64,000 nt of DNA from Rothia mucilaginosa ATCC 25296 (GCF_000175615.1 NZ_ACVO01000015.1:1-64000); one strand, 5' to 3'. Shown: positions 18,919 to 26,705, counted from the stretch's first letter. Made by a program: numbers and translations. Notes: generated by a model from the sequence alone, not told the origin.

Positions 18919-19263
18919 ATGAGCTCTCACACTACGTCATCCCGTCATTTCTCGCAGACCCCGGACCGCGCCAATCGGAGCGTGAAGAGCATCGGATCGC
19001 GGGGCTCGATTCTGAGCATCGGGTCGGTGAACTCGTTCTGCAGTATTGGCTCCGTGAACTCGGCGTTTTCGATTGGCTCGGTATTCTCGCTTGGGTCCAT
19101 CGGCTCTGTCTTTTCTGCCGGGGCCATTGCCTCGTGCCTGGGCTTTCTTGGGGTGCTGTCAGTCTTTTCGGGGCTCTCCGTGCTCTCGGTGGGGTCGTAT
19201 CGGTCGGTGCTGCAGGTAAATCGTCGCCAGGGGACTCGGCCATCCGATTCTTCGCGTTCCTAA
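18919..19263 (+). CDS. Serine tripeptide-repeat protein, unknown function
   Basis: A 114-residue open reading frame whose core (residues 21-98) has Ser at every third position. It is Ser at 21, 24, 27 and so on to 66, Ala at 69, Ser at 72, Gly at 75 and 78, then Ser from 81 to 96. The two positions between are mostly Ile/Val/Leu/Phe then Gly/Asn, giving hexads of the form S-I-G-S-V-N. Such three-residue periodicity suggests a regular solenoid or extended helix rather than a globular enzyme. There is no signal peptide. The tail (99-114) is basic and polar. The ATG has only a weak upstream GAGAA; a GGAGGGGG lies 24 bases away. Function unknown; coding status is supported mainly by the periodicity. 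Confidence 0.55.
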   Translation: MSSHTTSSRHFSQTPDRANRSVKSIGSRGSILSIGSVNSFCSIGSVNSAFSIGSVFSLGSIGSVFSAGAIASCLGFLGVLSVFSGLSVLSVGSYRSVLQVNRRQGTRPSDSSRS

Positions 19264-19323
19264 GCGCCCGCGCGTCATGGGCCGGCGGCGTGCTGGCTCG
19301 TGGAGGCGGTAGAATGGCTCCTT

Positions 19324-20457
19324 ATGGAATGCGCCTATTTTCGTGATGACCTCTGCTCCTCCTGCCCCAGCATTGAGACCGCCTACACCGCGCAGGTGCA
19401 GGCGAAGCAGGAGCACGCCCGCGCCCTGCTTGCCGCCCACCCTCAGCTGCAGTGGCTGGACCCGGTGACCAGCGCGGAGGCGGGCTTCCGCAACAAGGCG
19501 AAGCTCGTGGTGGGCGGTTCGGCGAAGAACCCGACCCTCGGCATTGTGGATTACCGTACGGGCGCCTCCACTGATCTTGGCGAATGCCCGCTCTATATGG
19601 AGCCGATTCAGGCGGCTATTCCGGTGTTGCGTGAGCTGATTCAGCGCGCGGACCTGACCCCTTATGACATTCCGAATCGTCGCGGTGAGCTGAAGAATAT
19701 TCTGGTGACTGCTTCGGCGGCGGGTGAGCTGATGGTACGTTTTGTGTTGCGTTCGAAGAAGCTGCTGGTGCCGATTCGCCGCCAGATGGACTGGCTGCAG
19801 GAGCAGCTGCCGAACCTGGCGGTGCTGTCGGTGAACCTGCTGCGTGAACCGGTGGCGCGCGTTGAGGGCGATGAGGAGATTATCCTTTCGGAGCGTCAGA
19901 CCCTGCCGATGCAGGTGAACGACCTGACTCTGCATCTGCGTCCGCAGAGCTTCTTCCAGACGAACACGAAGGTTGCGGAGGCGATGTACGCGCAGGGCCG
20001 TGAGTGGGTGCGTGAGGTGGCTCCGCGCTCGCTGTGGGACCTGTACTGCGGCGTGGGTGGTTTTGCTCTGCATGCCGCTTCGGTGATGGACGGCGGTTCG
20101 GTGACGGGTATTGAGATTAGTGCGGAGGCGGTCGCTTCGGCGCAGCGCACGGTGGCTGAGTATGGGCTGGAGGGCGTGGGCTTTTCGGCTCAGGATGCTC
20201 CGGAGTTCGCGGTGTCTTCGGGCACGGTCCCGCAGATGCTGGTGGTGAACCCGCCGCGCCGCGGTATTGGTGAGAGCTTGTGCGCGTGGATTGAGGGTTC
20301 GGGTATTGACCGTGTGGTGTATTCGAGCTGTAATGCGGTGACTTTGGCGAAGGACCTGGAGCGCATGCCCTCGTATGCGCCGGTGCAGGGCCGCGTGTTG
20401 GACATGTTCCCGCATACGGACCACTACGAGGTCATGGTGCTGTTGCAGAGGCAGTAG
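19324..20457 (+). CDS. rlmC: 23S rRNA (uracil-5)-methyltransferase RlmC-like
   Basis: A 377-residue SAM-dependent RNA methyltransferase of the TrmA/RlmC/RlmD family. Cys3, Cys11, Cys14 and Cys88 match the [4Fe-4S] ligands of E. coli RlmC, and the N-terminus MECAYFRDDLCSSC closely resembles that enzyme. The SAM-binding motif is DLYCGVGGFALH. VVNPPRRGIGE and the catalytic Cys in VYSSCNAVT complete the active site. RlmC methylates U747 of E. coli 23S rRNA; the site in this organism is inferred. The start at ATG 19324 is chosen because family similarity begins there. Confidence 0.88.
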   Translation: MECAYFRDDLCSSCPSIETAYTAQVQAKQEHARALLAAHPQLQWLDPVTSAEAGFRNKAKLVVGGSAKNPTLGIVDYRTGASTDLGECPLYMEPIQAAIPVLRELIQRADLTPYDIPNRRGELKNILVTASAAGELMVRFVLRSKKLLVPIRRQMDWLQEQLPNLAVLSVNLLREPVARVEGDEEIILSERQTLPMQVNDLTLHLRPQSFFQTNTKVAEAMYAQGREWVREVAPRSLWDLYCGVGGFALHAASVMDGGSVTGIEISAEAVASAQRTVAEYGLEGVGFSAQDAPEFAVSSGTVPQMLVVNPPRRGIGESLCAWIEGSGIDRVVYSSCNAVTLAKDLERMPSYAPVQGRVLDMFPHTDHYEVMVLLQRQ

Positions 20458-20475
20458 CGGCTTTCATACATGTAG

Positions 20476-20521
20476 GCGGTGGCGTCTCGGACGGTCGTGT
20501 CCGAGGCGCCACCGCTTTTTC
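20476..20521 (+). terminator. Intrinsic terminator of rlmC
   Basis: A 17-bp stem (20476-20492 with 20499-20515, one G-U pair) is followed by five T. Confidence 0.93.
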
Positions 20522-20557
20522 GTGCCTGCTGTTGGGGTGAGGTTTAGTTCTCCGCTC

Positions 20558-21070
20558 TTAACCCTGCGCGGCGAGAATACCCGCCGCGTACGCCGCCTGA
20601 CCCACGTGCTGTACCGCGTCGTCAATCATGCTGACCAGGCGCACACCGCGAGTCACCGGCGGAGTCCACGAACGGTCAATAATCTCACTCAAATCAGCCT
20701 CGCTCAGCGTCTGCGCGTAGTCGGCGAGCGCCTCGCCGGTCGCCACAAGGTACTCCACCAGTAGCGCAGAATCTTCAACCACGATGGAGCGCGCCTGCTC
20801 GGCGGTGTGGCCGTAGCCCATGGTGTCGCCGAGTTCGCCCAGGTTGAAACGTTCCCTGAAGCCCTGAGCCTCCCAGACCTGCGGCTGACCGTTCAGCGCG
20901 GAGAGCTGCATGTCCATCTGTCGTCCGGCGTGCCAGAGCAGCCAGGCGATAGAGTTCGGGTGCCCGCCCGGGTGGGCGTTGAGCGCCTCGGGGGATAGCC
21001 CCTTGACGGCTACGGCGGCTTCGATACCGGGGCGGCTGGCGGCGTCACGCAGAATATCGTGGGTTTTCAT
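20558..21070 (-). CDS. DinB-superfamily protein (DUF664-like)
   Basis: A 170-residue protein with the four-helix DinB/YfiT-like fold. Conserved features are NSIAWLLWHAGRQMDMQLSAL near residue 45, with a candidate metal-binding His in WHAGRQ, and DDAVQHVGQAAY near the C-terminus with a second His. Proteins of this superfamily include mycothiol- or bacillithiol-dependent transferases, and in actinobacteria many are uncharacterised mycothiol-linked enzymes. Only two of the usual three metal His are clear, so activity is uncertain. It is transcribed alone, divergent from the Rrf2 gene. Confidence 0.78.
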   Translation of the reverse strand: MKTHDILRDAASRPGIEAAVAVKGLSPEALNAHPGGHPNSIAWLLWHAGRQMDMQLSALNGQPQVWEAQGFRERFNLGELGDTMGYGHTAEQARSIVVEDSALLVEYLVATGEALADYAQTLSEADLSEIIDRSWTPPVTRGVRLVSMIDDAVQHVGQAAYAAGILAAQG

Positions 21071-21202
21071 GGAATCCTCCTGAATTTGCTGGCTTCTTGT
21101 AGGGAGCCGGGTAGTTTTAGTCTACGCCCGCGCGGACTGAGGGGTGGCTGTGGAAGAGGGGAGGGCGCTTTGTGTTTATGGCGTACATCCTAGAGATAAA
21201 AC

Positions 21203-21259
21203 TTGACGGTGTAAGTTTTTACTGTCATAGTTGTACTTGTACCCGATACGGATACAACT
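21203..21259 (+). promoter_or_regulatory. Promoter and palindromic operator of the Rrf2 operon
   Basis: TTGACG (21203-21208) and CATAGT (21226-21231) with 17-base spacing form a promoter. Overlapping the -10 and start region, AGTTGTA (21229-21235) and TACAACT (21253-21259) form a perfect inverted repeat with a 17-base spacer. This placement fits autorepression by the Rrf2 protein encoded 30 bases further on. Confidence 0.6.
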
Positions 21260-21290
21260 AAGGTATGCGGCACACAACCCAGGAGGGGAC

Positions 21291-21725
21291 ATGGACACCA
21301 AATTCTCGGTAGCACTACACGTCCTAACGATGATCAGCGAAAGCGAAAAAACGCTCAGCTCCGAAGACCTCGCGCGTAGCGTCGGCACCAACGCCAGCTA
21401 CATCCGCAAAATCATCACCCTCCTCAAAAAGGCAGACATCCTCAGCTCCCAGCGCGGCAAACCCGGCTACCAGCTCACCCGCCCGGTAGAGAACATTAGC
21501 CTCCTCGACATCTACCTTGCCGTCCAGGAAAGCCGCAGCATCAACCTCTTCCACACGCACCACAACGCGAACGAAGAATGCCCGGTCGGCGCCCACATCC
21601 TCCAGGCGGTCAACCCCATCTTCGAAGAAACCCAGCGGCACCTGGCTCAAGACCTCGCACAGCGAAGCCTGCGCAACGTCATCACGAACCTCTACACTGT
21701 GGCAGGAAAAACCCCTCCCGCATAA
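21291..21725 (+). CDS. Rrf2-family transcriptional regulator (HypR/YwnA-like)
   Basis: A 144-residue winged-helix regulator. The N-terminal helix-turn-helix reads SSEDLARSVGTNASYIRKIITLLKKADIL, and GKPGYQL marks the wing. It lacks the three-Cys Fe-S cluster of IscR/NsrR. The single Cys97, in EECPVGAHI, sits where thiol-sensing members such as Staphylococcus HypR carry their reactive Cys99. That makes redox or electrophile sensing likely but unproven. ATG 21291 has an AGGAGGGGAC ribosome binding site. It heads an operon with an oxidoreductase and a hydrolase and probably controls it through the palindrome just upstream. Confidence 0.85.
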   Translation: MDTKFSVALHVLTMISESEKTLSSEDLARSVGTNASYIRKIITLLKKADILSSQRGKPGYQLTRPVENISLLDIYLAVQESRSINLFHTHHNANEECPVGAHILQAVNPIFEETQRHLAQDLAQRSLRNVITNLYTVAGKTPPA

Positions 21726-21793
21726 CCGGCTCAAACACGGCTAAACCCGGCACCAGAACTTACCGAATAACACCACACCCGAAAGGACACCCC

Positions 21794-22798
21794 ATGAAGG
21801 CAGCACAGATCGTTTCTTACAACAAGAACAACATCGCCCTCACCGTCACCGACGTACCCGCACCCCGCCCCGGCGCACAGCAGATACTCGTCAAGGTCAG
21901 CACCGCAGGTGTCAACCCCCTCGACAACATGATTTCTCGCGGTGAAGTCAAGCTCATCACCCCCTACGCACTGCCCCAGATCGCAGGCAACGAAATCGTC
22001 GGCCGCGTAGAAGCCCTCGGCGAAGGCGCCACCTCCTTCAAGGTCGGCGAGCGCGTCTTCGCCCGCCTGCCGCTGAACAGCATCGGCGCTTTCGCAGAAT
22101 ACGTAGCCGTGGATGCGGCCGCCCTGGCTCGCGTACCCGAATACCTCAGCGACGAAGAAGCGGCGGGCGTTCCCCTGACCGCCCTGACCGTCATGCAGGC
22201 ATTCGACCTGATGGGCGCTCAGCCCGGCAAGACCATCTTCATCTCCGGCGGTACCGGTGGTGTGGGTGCCATGGCAATTCCCCTGGCAAAGGCTAAGGGC
22301 CTGACCGTCATCACTAACGGTAGCGCCTCCGGTAAGGAACGCGTGCTGGGTCTTGGCGCTGACCGCTTCATCGACTACAAGACCGAAAACTACGCTGAAA
22401 CCCTCAGCGGTATCGACTACGTGCTCGACACCCTCGGCGGCGACGAGACTGAAAAGCAGATGAGCATCATGGCGCCCGGCGGTCAGCTCGTCTCCCTGCG
22501 CGGCATGCCCAACAAGGCATTCGCACAGCGCATGGGCATGCCCTTCTGGAAGCAGCTGCTCTTCGGCGCGGCAGGTCGCACCATGGACCGCAAGGCGCAG
22601 AAGTATGGCGTGACCTACCACTTCATCTTCGTTGAATCTAACGGTGCGCAGCTGCAGCAGGTTGCTGACATCTTCGCTGAGCGTCAGATTAAGCCCTCCA
22701 TCGACACCGTCTTCCCCTTCGAAGACGTCAATGCCGCCCTGGACAAGGTCGCTAACGGCCGCTCCAACGGCAAGACCGTCATCTCCTTCACCGCATAA
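21794..22798 (+). CDS. NADPH:quinone-oxidoreductase-like medium-chain dehydrogenase
   Basis: A 334-residue MDR-superfamily enzyme without catalytic zinc, since the structural and catalytic Cys ligands are absent. It has a GroES-like N-terminal domain (VNPLDNMISRGE, GNEIVGRVEALGEG) and a Rossmann domain with FISGGTGGVGAMAIPLAKAKG near residue 150. Such enzymes reduce quinones or reactive enals/enones with NADPH and are commonly induced by electrophiles. It lies 68 bases after the Rrf2 regulator and 27 bases before the hydrolase, so the three look cotranscribed. Confidence 0.87.
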   Translation: MKAAQIVSYNKNNIALTVTDVPAPRPGAQQILVKVSTAGVNPLDNMISRGEVKLITPYALPQIAGNEIVGRVEALGEGATSFKVGERVFARLPLNSIGAFAEYVAVDAAALARVPEYLSDEEAAGVPLTALTVMQAFDLMGAQPGKTIFISGGTGGVGAMAIPLAKAKGLTVITNGSASGKERVLGLGADRFIDYKTENYAETLSGIDYVLDTLGGDETEKQMSIMAPGGQLVSLRGMPNKAFAQRMGMPFWKQLLFGAAGRTMDRKAQKYGVTYHFIFVESNGAQLQQVADIFAERQIKPSIDTVFPFEDVNAALDKVANGRSNGKTVISFTA

Positions 22799-22825
22799 GC
22801 GCCTCACTCAACGAAAAGAAGAATC

Positions 22826-23662
22826 GTGTCTTACCTCGAAACTCCCACCCGCCACATCACCGTCAACAACCAGAAGATTGCCTACCGAGAGCTCGGCGAA
22901 GGCAACTCGGACATTCCGCTGGTCATGCTCGTGCACCTCGCCGCCACCATGGACGACTGGGACCCCAAGCTACTTGACCTGCTCGCTGAGCGCCAGCACC
23001 TGATTGTGATGGACCTGCCCGGCGTGGGTTCCAGCGAAGGCTCTGTTGCGACCACCATCCCCGGTATGGCTCACCAGGCAGCAGAAATTATTCAGGCCCT
23101 CGGCTATCAGAAGGTCAACCTGCTGGGCCTGTCCATGGGTGGCATGATCGCTCAGGAAGTTGTGCGCGCATACCCCGCCCTCGTCAACCGCCTGGTGCTG
23201 GTCGGTACCGGCCCGCGCGGTGGCGCTGGAATCGATGCCGTCACCGGAGCCACCTTCGGCTACATGGCGCGTGCAGCCCGCGAGAAGATCAGCCCCAAGC
23301 GCTACATCTTCTACACCCACGACGCACAGGGCGGCATTGAGGCGCAGCGCGTGCTGGACCGTATGGATGCCCGCACCGAGGCGCACCGCGGTGCCCCGAT
23401 GAAGGTTGTCGGCTTCCTGCGTCAGCTGGTGGCTATCCGCCGCTGGGGCAAGCAGCCGCAGGACGATATGGCATACATTGCCCAGCCCACCCTCATCGTC
23501 AACGGTGAAACCGACATGATGGTGCCCAGCGTCAACTCCTACGATATGCACCGCAAGGTTGCCCAGAGCGAGCTGAAGATGTACCGCCGTTCCGGTCACG
23601 GTGCTCTCTTCCAGTACGCAGATGAGTTCGCTGAGGACCTGCTGAAGTTCCTGGAAAACTAG
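22826..23662 (+). CDS. Alpha/beta-fold hydrolase
   Basis: A 278-residue alpha/beta hydrolase. The oxyanion region is MLVHLAATMDDWDP, the nucleophile elbow is GLSMGGMIAQEV (Ser near residue 101), the acid is probably the Asp in VNGETDMMVP, and the catalytic His is in RSGHGALFQ. The catalytic triad is complete. The substrate is unknown; relatives hydrolyse esters, epoxides or C-C bonds. The start is GTG at 22826. It is the last gene of the Rrf2-oxidoreductase-hydrolase operon. Confidence 0.88.
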   Translation: MSYLETPTRHITVNNQKIAYRELGEGNSDIPLVMLVHLAATMDDWDPKLLDLLAERQHLIVMDLPGVGSSEGSVATTIPGMAHQAAEIIQALGYQKVNLLGLSMGGMIAQEVVRAYPALVNRLVLVGTGPRGGAGIDAVTGATFGYMARAAREKISPKRYIFYTHDAQGGIEAQRVLDRMDARTEAHRGAPMKVVGFLRQLVAIRRWGKQPQDDMAYIAQPTLIVNGETDMMVPSVNSYDMHRKVAQSELKMYRRSGHGALFQYADEFAEDLLKFLEN

Positions 23663-23730
23663 AGTCCCGGCCACTGACATGGGCGAATACGGCAAGTAAT
23701 CCGCCAAAATATCACCCATAAAACCTACTT

Positions 23731-23763
23731 TGAGGCCCCTGCCGCGCCCCCTGCGGCGGGGCC
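23731..23763 (+). terminator. GC-rich hairpin after the hydrolase gene
   Basis: AGGCCCCTGCCGC pairs with GCGGCGGGGCCT, with one bulged base. There is no T run, so terminator function is uncertain. Confidence 0.5.
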
Positions 23764-23811
23764 TCACCTTATACCCCATCGCCTGAGCCTGCCCCAAAGA
23801 AAACCGGCACC

Positions 23812-23946
23812 CGGAAATAATACGCCTGCACCCTCGTTGAACTCTGCGAAGACATCATCATCTAAATTTCACAGGAGAATATTATGACCACCCCCGCTCA
23901 GCTGCACTTTGACATGGTCGTCATCGGCTTCGGCAAGGGCGGCAAG
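23812..23946 (+). repeat. Direct repeat copy 1 (rclA promoter plus 5' end)
   Basis: These 135 bases align without gaps to 25224-25358 at an offset of 1412 bases. I count about twelve mismatches, eight of them in one 12-base segment upstream of the promoter. Identity stops abruptly after GGCGGCAAG. Confidence 0.9.
23884..23946 (+). pseudogene. Truncated 5' fragment of rclA
   Basis: The first 21 codons of the RclA-type reductase are repeated here, with the same ribosome binding site (CACAGGAGAATATT) and promoter region. After residue 21 (GFGKGGK) the reading frame leaves all similarity and runs into the 3' end of the convergent hxlR gene. An 80-codon frame stays open but its tail is antisense to hxlR and looks non-functional. 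It is best explained as the left remnant of an rearrangement that placed hxlR and the NAD(P)-binding gene in front of intact rclA. Confidence 0.8.
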
Positions 23947-23983
23947 GCCAACCGGTGCAATAACGCTCACCGCCGCCGCTCTT

Positions 23984-24337
23984 TCACAACTGACTCTGCG
24001 CAACAACCTCATGGTAGTGCTCGCCCCACGCCCACAGCGCATCGAACAGGGTGCGCATGCTCTGCCCCAGCTCGGTCAGCTTATACTCCACGCGCGGCGG
24101 CACCTGCTCGTAAACGGTGCGGGTGAGGATTCCGCGAACCTCAAGCTGGCGTAGATTTTCGGTGAGCACCTTCTGCGAAATATCGCCAAGCGAGCGCTGA
24201 AGCTCCTTATACCGCAGGGGCCCGTTGAGCAGATTGCGCACAATCAGGGCACCCCAGCGAGTTGAAATAACCTCCAGAGTGGTTTCGACGGGGCACTGCG
24301 GCAATTCGGCATTTTGGTAAAGGTACTGGTCCGTCAC
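23984..24337 (-). CDS. HxlR/DUF24-family transcriptional regulator
   Basis: A 117-residue winged-helix regulator. The N-terminal CPVETTLEVISTRWGALIV has the conserved Cys15 that is the redox-sensing residue of the DUF24 subfamily (YodB, CatR and HypR of Bacillus). GPLRYKELQRSLGDISQKVL is the recognition region and PRVEYKLTELG the wing. It is divergent from the NAD(P)-binding gene at 24450, with a perfect palindrome between them, so it most likely controls that gene and itself in response to electrophiles or disulfide stress. The start is GTG at 24337, after a GAGGAAACC site. Confidence 0.88.
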   Translation of the reverse strand: MTDQYLYQNAELPQCPVETTLEVISTRWGALIVRNLLNGPLRYKELQRSLGDISQKVLTENLRQLEVRGILTRTVYEQVPPRVEYKLTELGQSMRTLFDALWAWGEHYHEVVAQSQL

Positions 24338-24360
24338 AATGGTTTCCTCGGGGTAACTGG

Positions 24361-24376
24361 GGCACTTTAAAGTGCC
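24361..24376. promoter_or_regulatory. Perfect 16-bp palindrome, candidate HxlR operator
   Basis: GGCACTTTAAAGTGCC lies between the divergent hxlR and NAD(P)-binding genes, 24 bases upstream of the hxlR start codon. A direct repeat TTTATCGCG occurs twice nearby. Confidence 0.6.
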
Positions 24377-24449
24377 GTCTTCACAGGTGTTTATCGCGTC
24401 GGTATCATTGAATACGTCCTAAGAATACAACGTTTATCGCGGAGGAAAC

Positions 24450-25079
24450 ATGAAAATCGCAGTCATCGGTGCAAACGGTAAAGCCGGTACTCTCGTCGTG
24501 CGCGAAGCCACCGAACGCGGGCATGAAGTTACCGCTATCATGCGGTCCGAACACCCCACCCAGGCGCAGCACGCACTCATTAAGGACGTTTTCGCGCTCA
24601 CTCGCAACGACCTGTCGGGGTTCGATGCAGTGGTAGACGCCTTCGGCGCGTGGACTCCCGAGAGTCTGCACCTGCACAAGGACCACCTGGTCCATCTTGC
24701 AGAGGCGCTCAGCGGCACCCAAACTCGTCTGCTCGTTATCGGCAGCGCCGGTAGCCTCTACCCCGACTCGACCACGGATCAGCGGCTTGTAGACTCGCCC
24801 GCTATGCCCGAAGAATTCAAACCGCTGGCTACCGCGATGGCGCAGGCGTATGATGCGCTGCGCATCCGTGAGGATGTTGCCTGGACCTACCTGAGCCCGG
24901 CCCTGGTGTTTAACCCTGAGGGTGAGCGCACGGGTGAATACCAGCTGGCAGGCGATGTGCTGACGATGAATGCCGCCGGGCAGAGTGAAATTAGCTATGC
25001 GGATTTTGCGGTCGCCGTGCTTGACCTTATTGAGTCGGGGGAGCATCAGCGCGAGCGCGTAAGCGTGGTGTCGCGCTAG
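24450..25079 (+). CDS. NAD(P)-binding oxidoreductase (NmrA/atypical SDR)
   Basis: A 209-residue single Rossmann-domain protein. It starts MKIAVIGANGKAGTLVVREA, with the dinucleotide-binding glycines GANGKAG. FDAVVDAFGAW, LLVIGSAGSLYPD and WTYLSPALVFNPEGERTGEY are typical of the YwnB/YhfK-like atypical short-chain dehydrogenases. No Tyr-x3-Lys catalytic pair is evident, so it may be a reductase of unusual type or a NAD(P)H sensor. HxlR-controlled genes of this family are linked to quinone or thiol stress. It has a good GGAGGAAAC ribosome binding site. A paralogous-type protein lies at 51659-52342. Confidence 0.83.
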   Translation: MKIAVIGANGKAGTLVVREATERGHEVTAIMRSEHPTQAQHALIKDVFALTRNDLSGFDAVVDAFGAWTPESLHLHKDHLVHLAEALSGTQTRLLVIGSAGSLYPDSTTDQRLVDSPAMPEEFKPLATAMAQAYDALRIREDVAWTYLSPALVFNPEGERTGEYQLAGDVLTMNAAGQSEISYADFAVAVLDLIESGEHQRERVSVVSR

Positions 25080-25102
25080 CTTACGCCCCTGCTGCTGGGT
25101 GT

Positions 25103-25166
25103 AAAAAGAGCCTTTATGTGAATATAGCGTTGGAAATCCCGCTTTATTCACATAAAGGCTCTTTTT
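25103..25166 (+). terminator. Very long, near-perfect hairpin (27-bp stem)
   Basis: 25103-25129 pairs with 25140-25166 with one mismatch around a 10-base loop. The outer 22 bp are perfect and it begins AAAAAGAGCC and ends GGCTCTTTTT. It can terminate transcription from either side. The stem is much longer than the other terminators in the window. Confidence 0.85.
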
Positions 25167-25223
25167 AGGTTGCCTGGAAAAGGTAGGCACCCCCAGCGCA
25201 GCGTCAAGAAAAAATGTGGCGCG

Positions 25224-25358
25224 CGGGAATAATACTCATTTCTTCCCGTTGAACTCTGTGAAGACATCATCATCTAAATTTCACAGGAGAATATTATGAC
25301 CACCCCCGCTCAGTTGCACTTTGATATGGTCGTCATCGGCTTCGGCAAGGGCGGCAAG
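25224..25358 (+). repeat. Direct repeat copy 2 (intact rclA promoter and 5' end)
   Basis: This is the partner of 23812-23946. It contains a plausible promoter (TTGAAC about 18 bases before TCTAAA) and the ribosome binding site AGGAGAATATT before the rclA start. Confidence 0.88.
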
Positions 25359-26705
25359 ACCCTCGCCGGCGCATACGCCAAGACCGGTAAGAACGTTGCC
25401 CTCATCGAACAGTCCACCGGTATGTACGGCGGCACCTGCATCAACATCGGTTGCGTACCCACCAAGGCGCTCGTGCACCGCGCCGATGAGTTCCGCGCCA
25501 GCGGCGAGCGCACCCTTGAAGAGGCAAACGCCGCCTACGAATCCGCCGTGGTTTTCCGTGATAAGCTGACCGGCATGATGCGCGCCAAGAACCGCGAGAT
25601 CCTGCTGTCCAACGAGACCGCTAAGCTCATTGACGGTCACGCACGTTTCATCTCCGACACCGAGGTTGAGGTCACCGCGGGCGAGGACACCCTGCGCGTT
25701 ACCGCCGACTACTTCATCGTCAACACCGGTGCCGTGTCGGTTATCCCGCCGATTGAGGGTATCCGCGAATCTGAGCGTGTGCTCACCTCCACCGAGCTGC
25801 AGAAGCTCACCCCGCGCCCCAAGCGTCTGGGCATTATCGGTGGCGGCCCCATCGGTGTTGAGTTCGCCGGTATTTTCTCCTCCTACGGTACCGAGGTGAC
25901 CATTCTGGATGGCGCACCCGCCCTCTTCGGCCGCTACGACGAGGACGTTGCCCAGGTCGCCCGCGAGATTATCGCAGACCAGGACATTACCGCTCACACC
26001 GGCGTGCGCGTGCAGTCCTTCAAGGACGGCGCTGACTCGGTGACCGTGACCTACCTCGACTCCGAGGGCGCTACCCAGCAGCTGGAGGTGGACTACGTGA
26101 TGGTTGCGACCGGCCGCAAGCCCGCCACCGAGTGTCTGGGTCTGGAGAACACCAGCATCGAAACCAACGACCGCGGCGCAATTGTCGTGGATGAGCACCT
26201 GCGCAGCACCGTGCCAAACATTTTCGCGCTCGGTGACGTGAACGGCGGCCCGCAGTTCACCTACATCTCCATGGATGACTACCGCGTGGTGCTTTCCCAG
26301 CTGGTCGGTGACGGTTCCCGCTCCACTAAGGACCGCAAGGCAGTGGCTTCGACCATTTACATGAACCCGCCGCTGTCTTCCGTGGGCCTGACCGAGCGTG
26401 AGGCAATCGAGGCTGGCCACAAGGTGAAGGTCGCTTCGAAGCCGGTTGCCGCGGTTGCCGCGATGCCGCGTGCGAAGACCCAGGAGAATCCGCGCGGCAT
26501 CATGAAGTTCGTGATTGACGCGCAGACCGACCAGATTCTGGGTGCCCAGCTGCTGGTAATCGAGTCCATGGAGGTTATTAACCTTGTGGCTCTGGCGATG
26601 CGCCACGGCATTACTGCCTCGCAGCTGCGCGATGAGATTTACACTCACCCCTCGATCACTGAGGGTCTGAATGAGATTCTTGCCGTCGCGGTGCCCGTGA
26701 ACTAG
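25296..26705 (+). CDS. rclA: RclA-type FAD-dependent disulfide reductase (hypothiocyanite/Cu(II) reductase family)
   Basis: A 469-residue flavoprotein of the pyridine nucleotide-disulfide reductase family. It has FAD-binding VVIGFGKGGKTLA at residue 12, the redox-active pair Cys48-Cys53 in GGTCINIGCVPTK, NAD(P)H-binding IIGGGPIGVEFAG near 185, FAD-binding FALGDVNGGPQFTYIS, and C-terminal dimer-interface motif THPSITEGLNEIL. The wording of these motifs (MYGGTCINIG, QFTYISMDDYR) follows E. coli RclA more closely than glutathione, mercuric or mycothione reductases. RclA reduces hypothiocyanous acid and protects cells from lactoperoxidase products and HOCl. Assignment is from remembered family sequence, not a search. 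Confidence 0.85.
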   Translation: MTTPAQLHFDMVVIGFGKGGKTLAGAYAKTGKNVALIEQSTGMYGGTCINIGCVPTKALVHRADEFRASGERTLEEANAAYESAVVFRDKLTGMMRAKNREILLSNETAKLIDGHARFISDTEVEVTAGEDTLRVTADYFIVNTGAVSVIPPIEGIRESERVLTSTELQKLTPRPKRLGIIGGGPIGVEFAGIFSSYGTEVTILDGAPALFGRYDEDVAQVAREIIADQDITAHTGVRVQSFKDGADSVTVTYLDSEGATQQLEVDYVMVATGRKPATECLGLENTSIETNDRGAIVVDEHLRSTVPNIFALGDVNGGPQFTYISMDDYRVVLSQLVGDGSRSTKDRKAVASTIYMNPPLSSVGLTEREAIEAGHKVKVASKPVAAVAAMPRAKTQENPRGIMKFVIDAQTDQILGAQLLVIESMEVINLVALAMRHGITASQLRDEIYTHPSITEGLNEILAVAVPVN

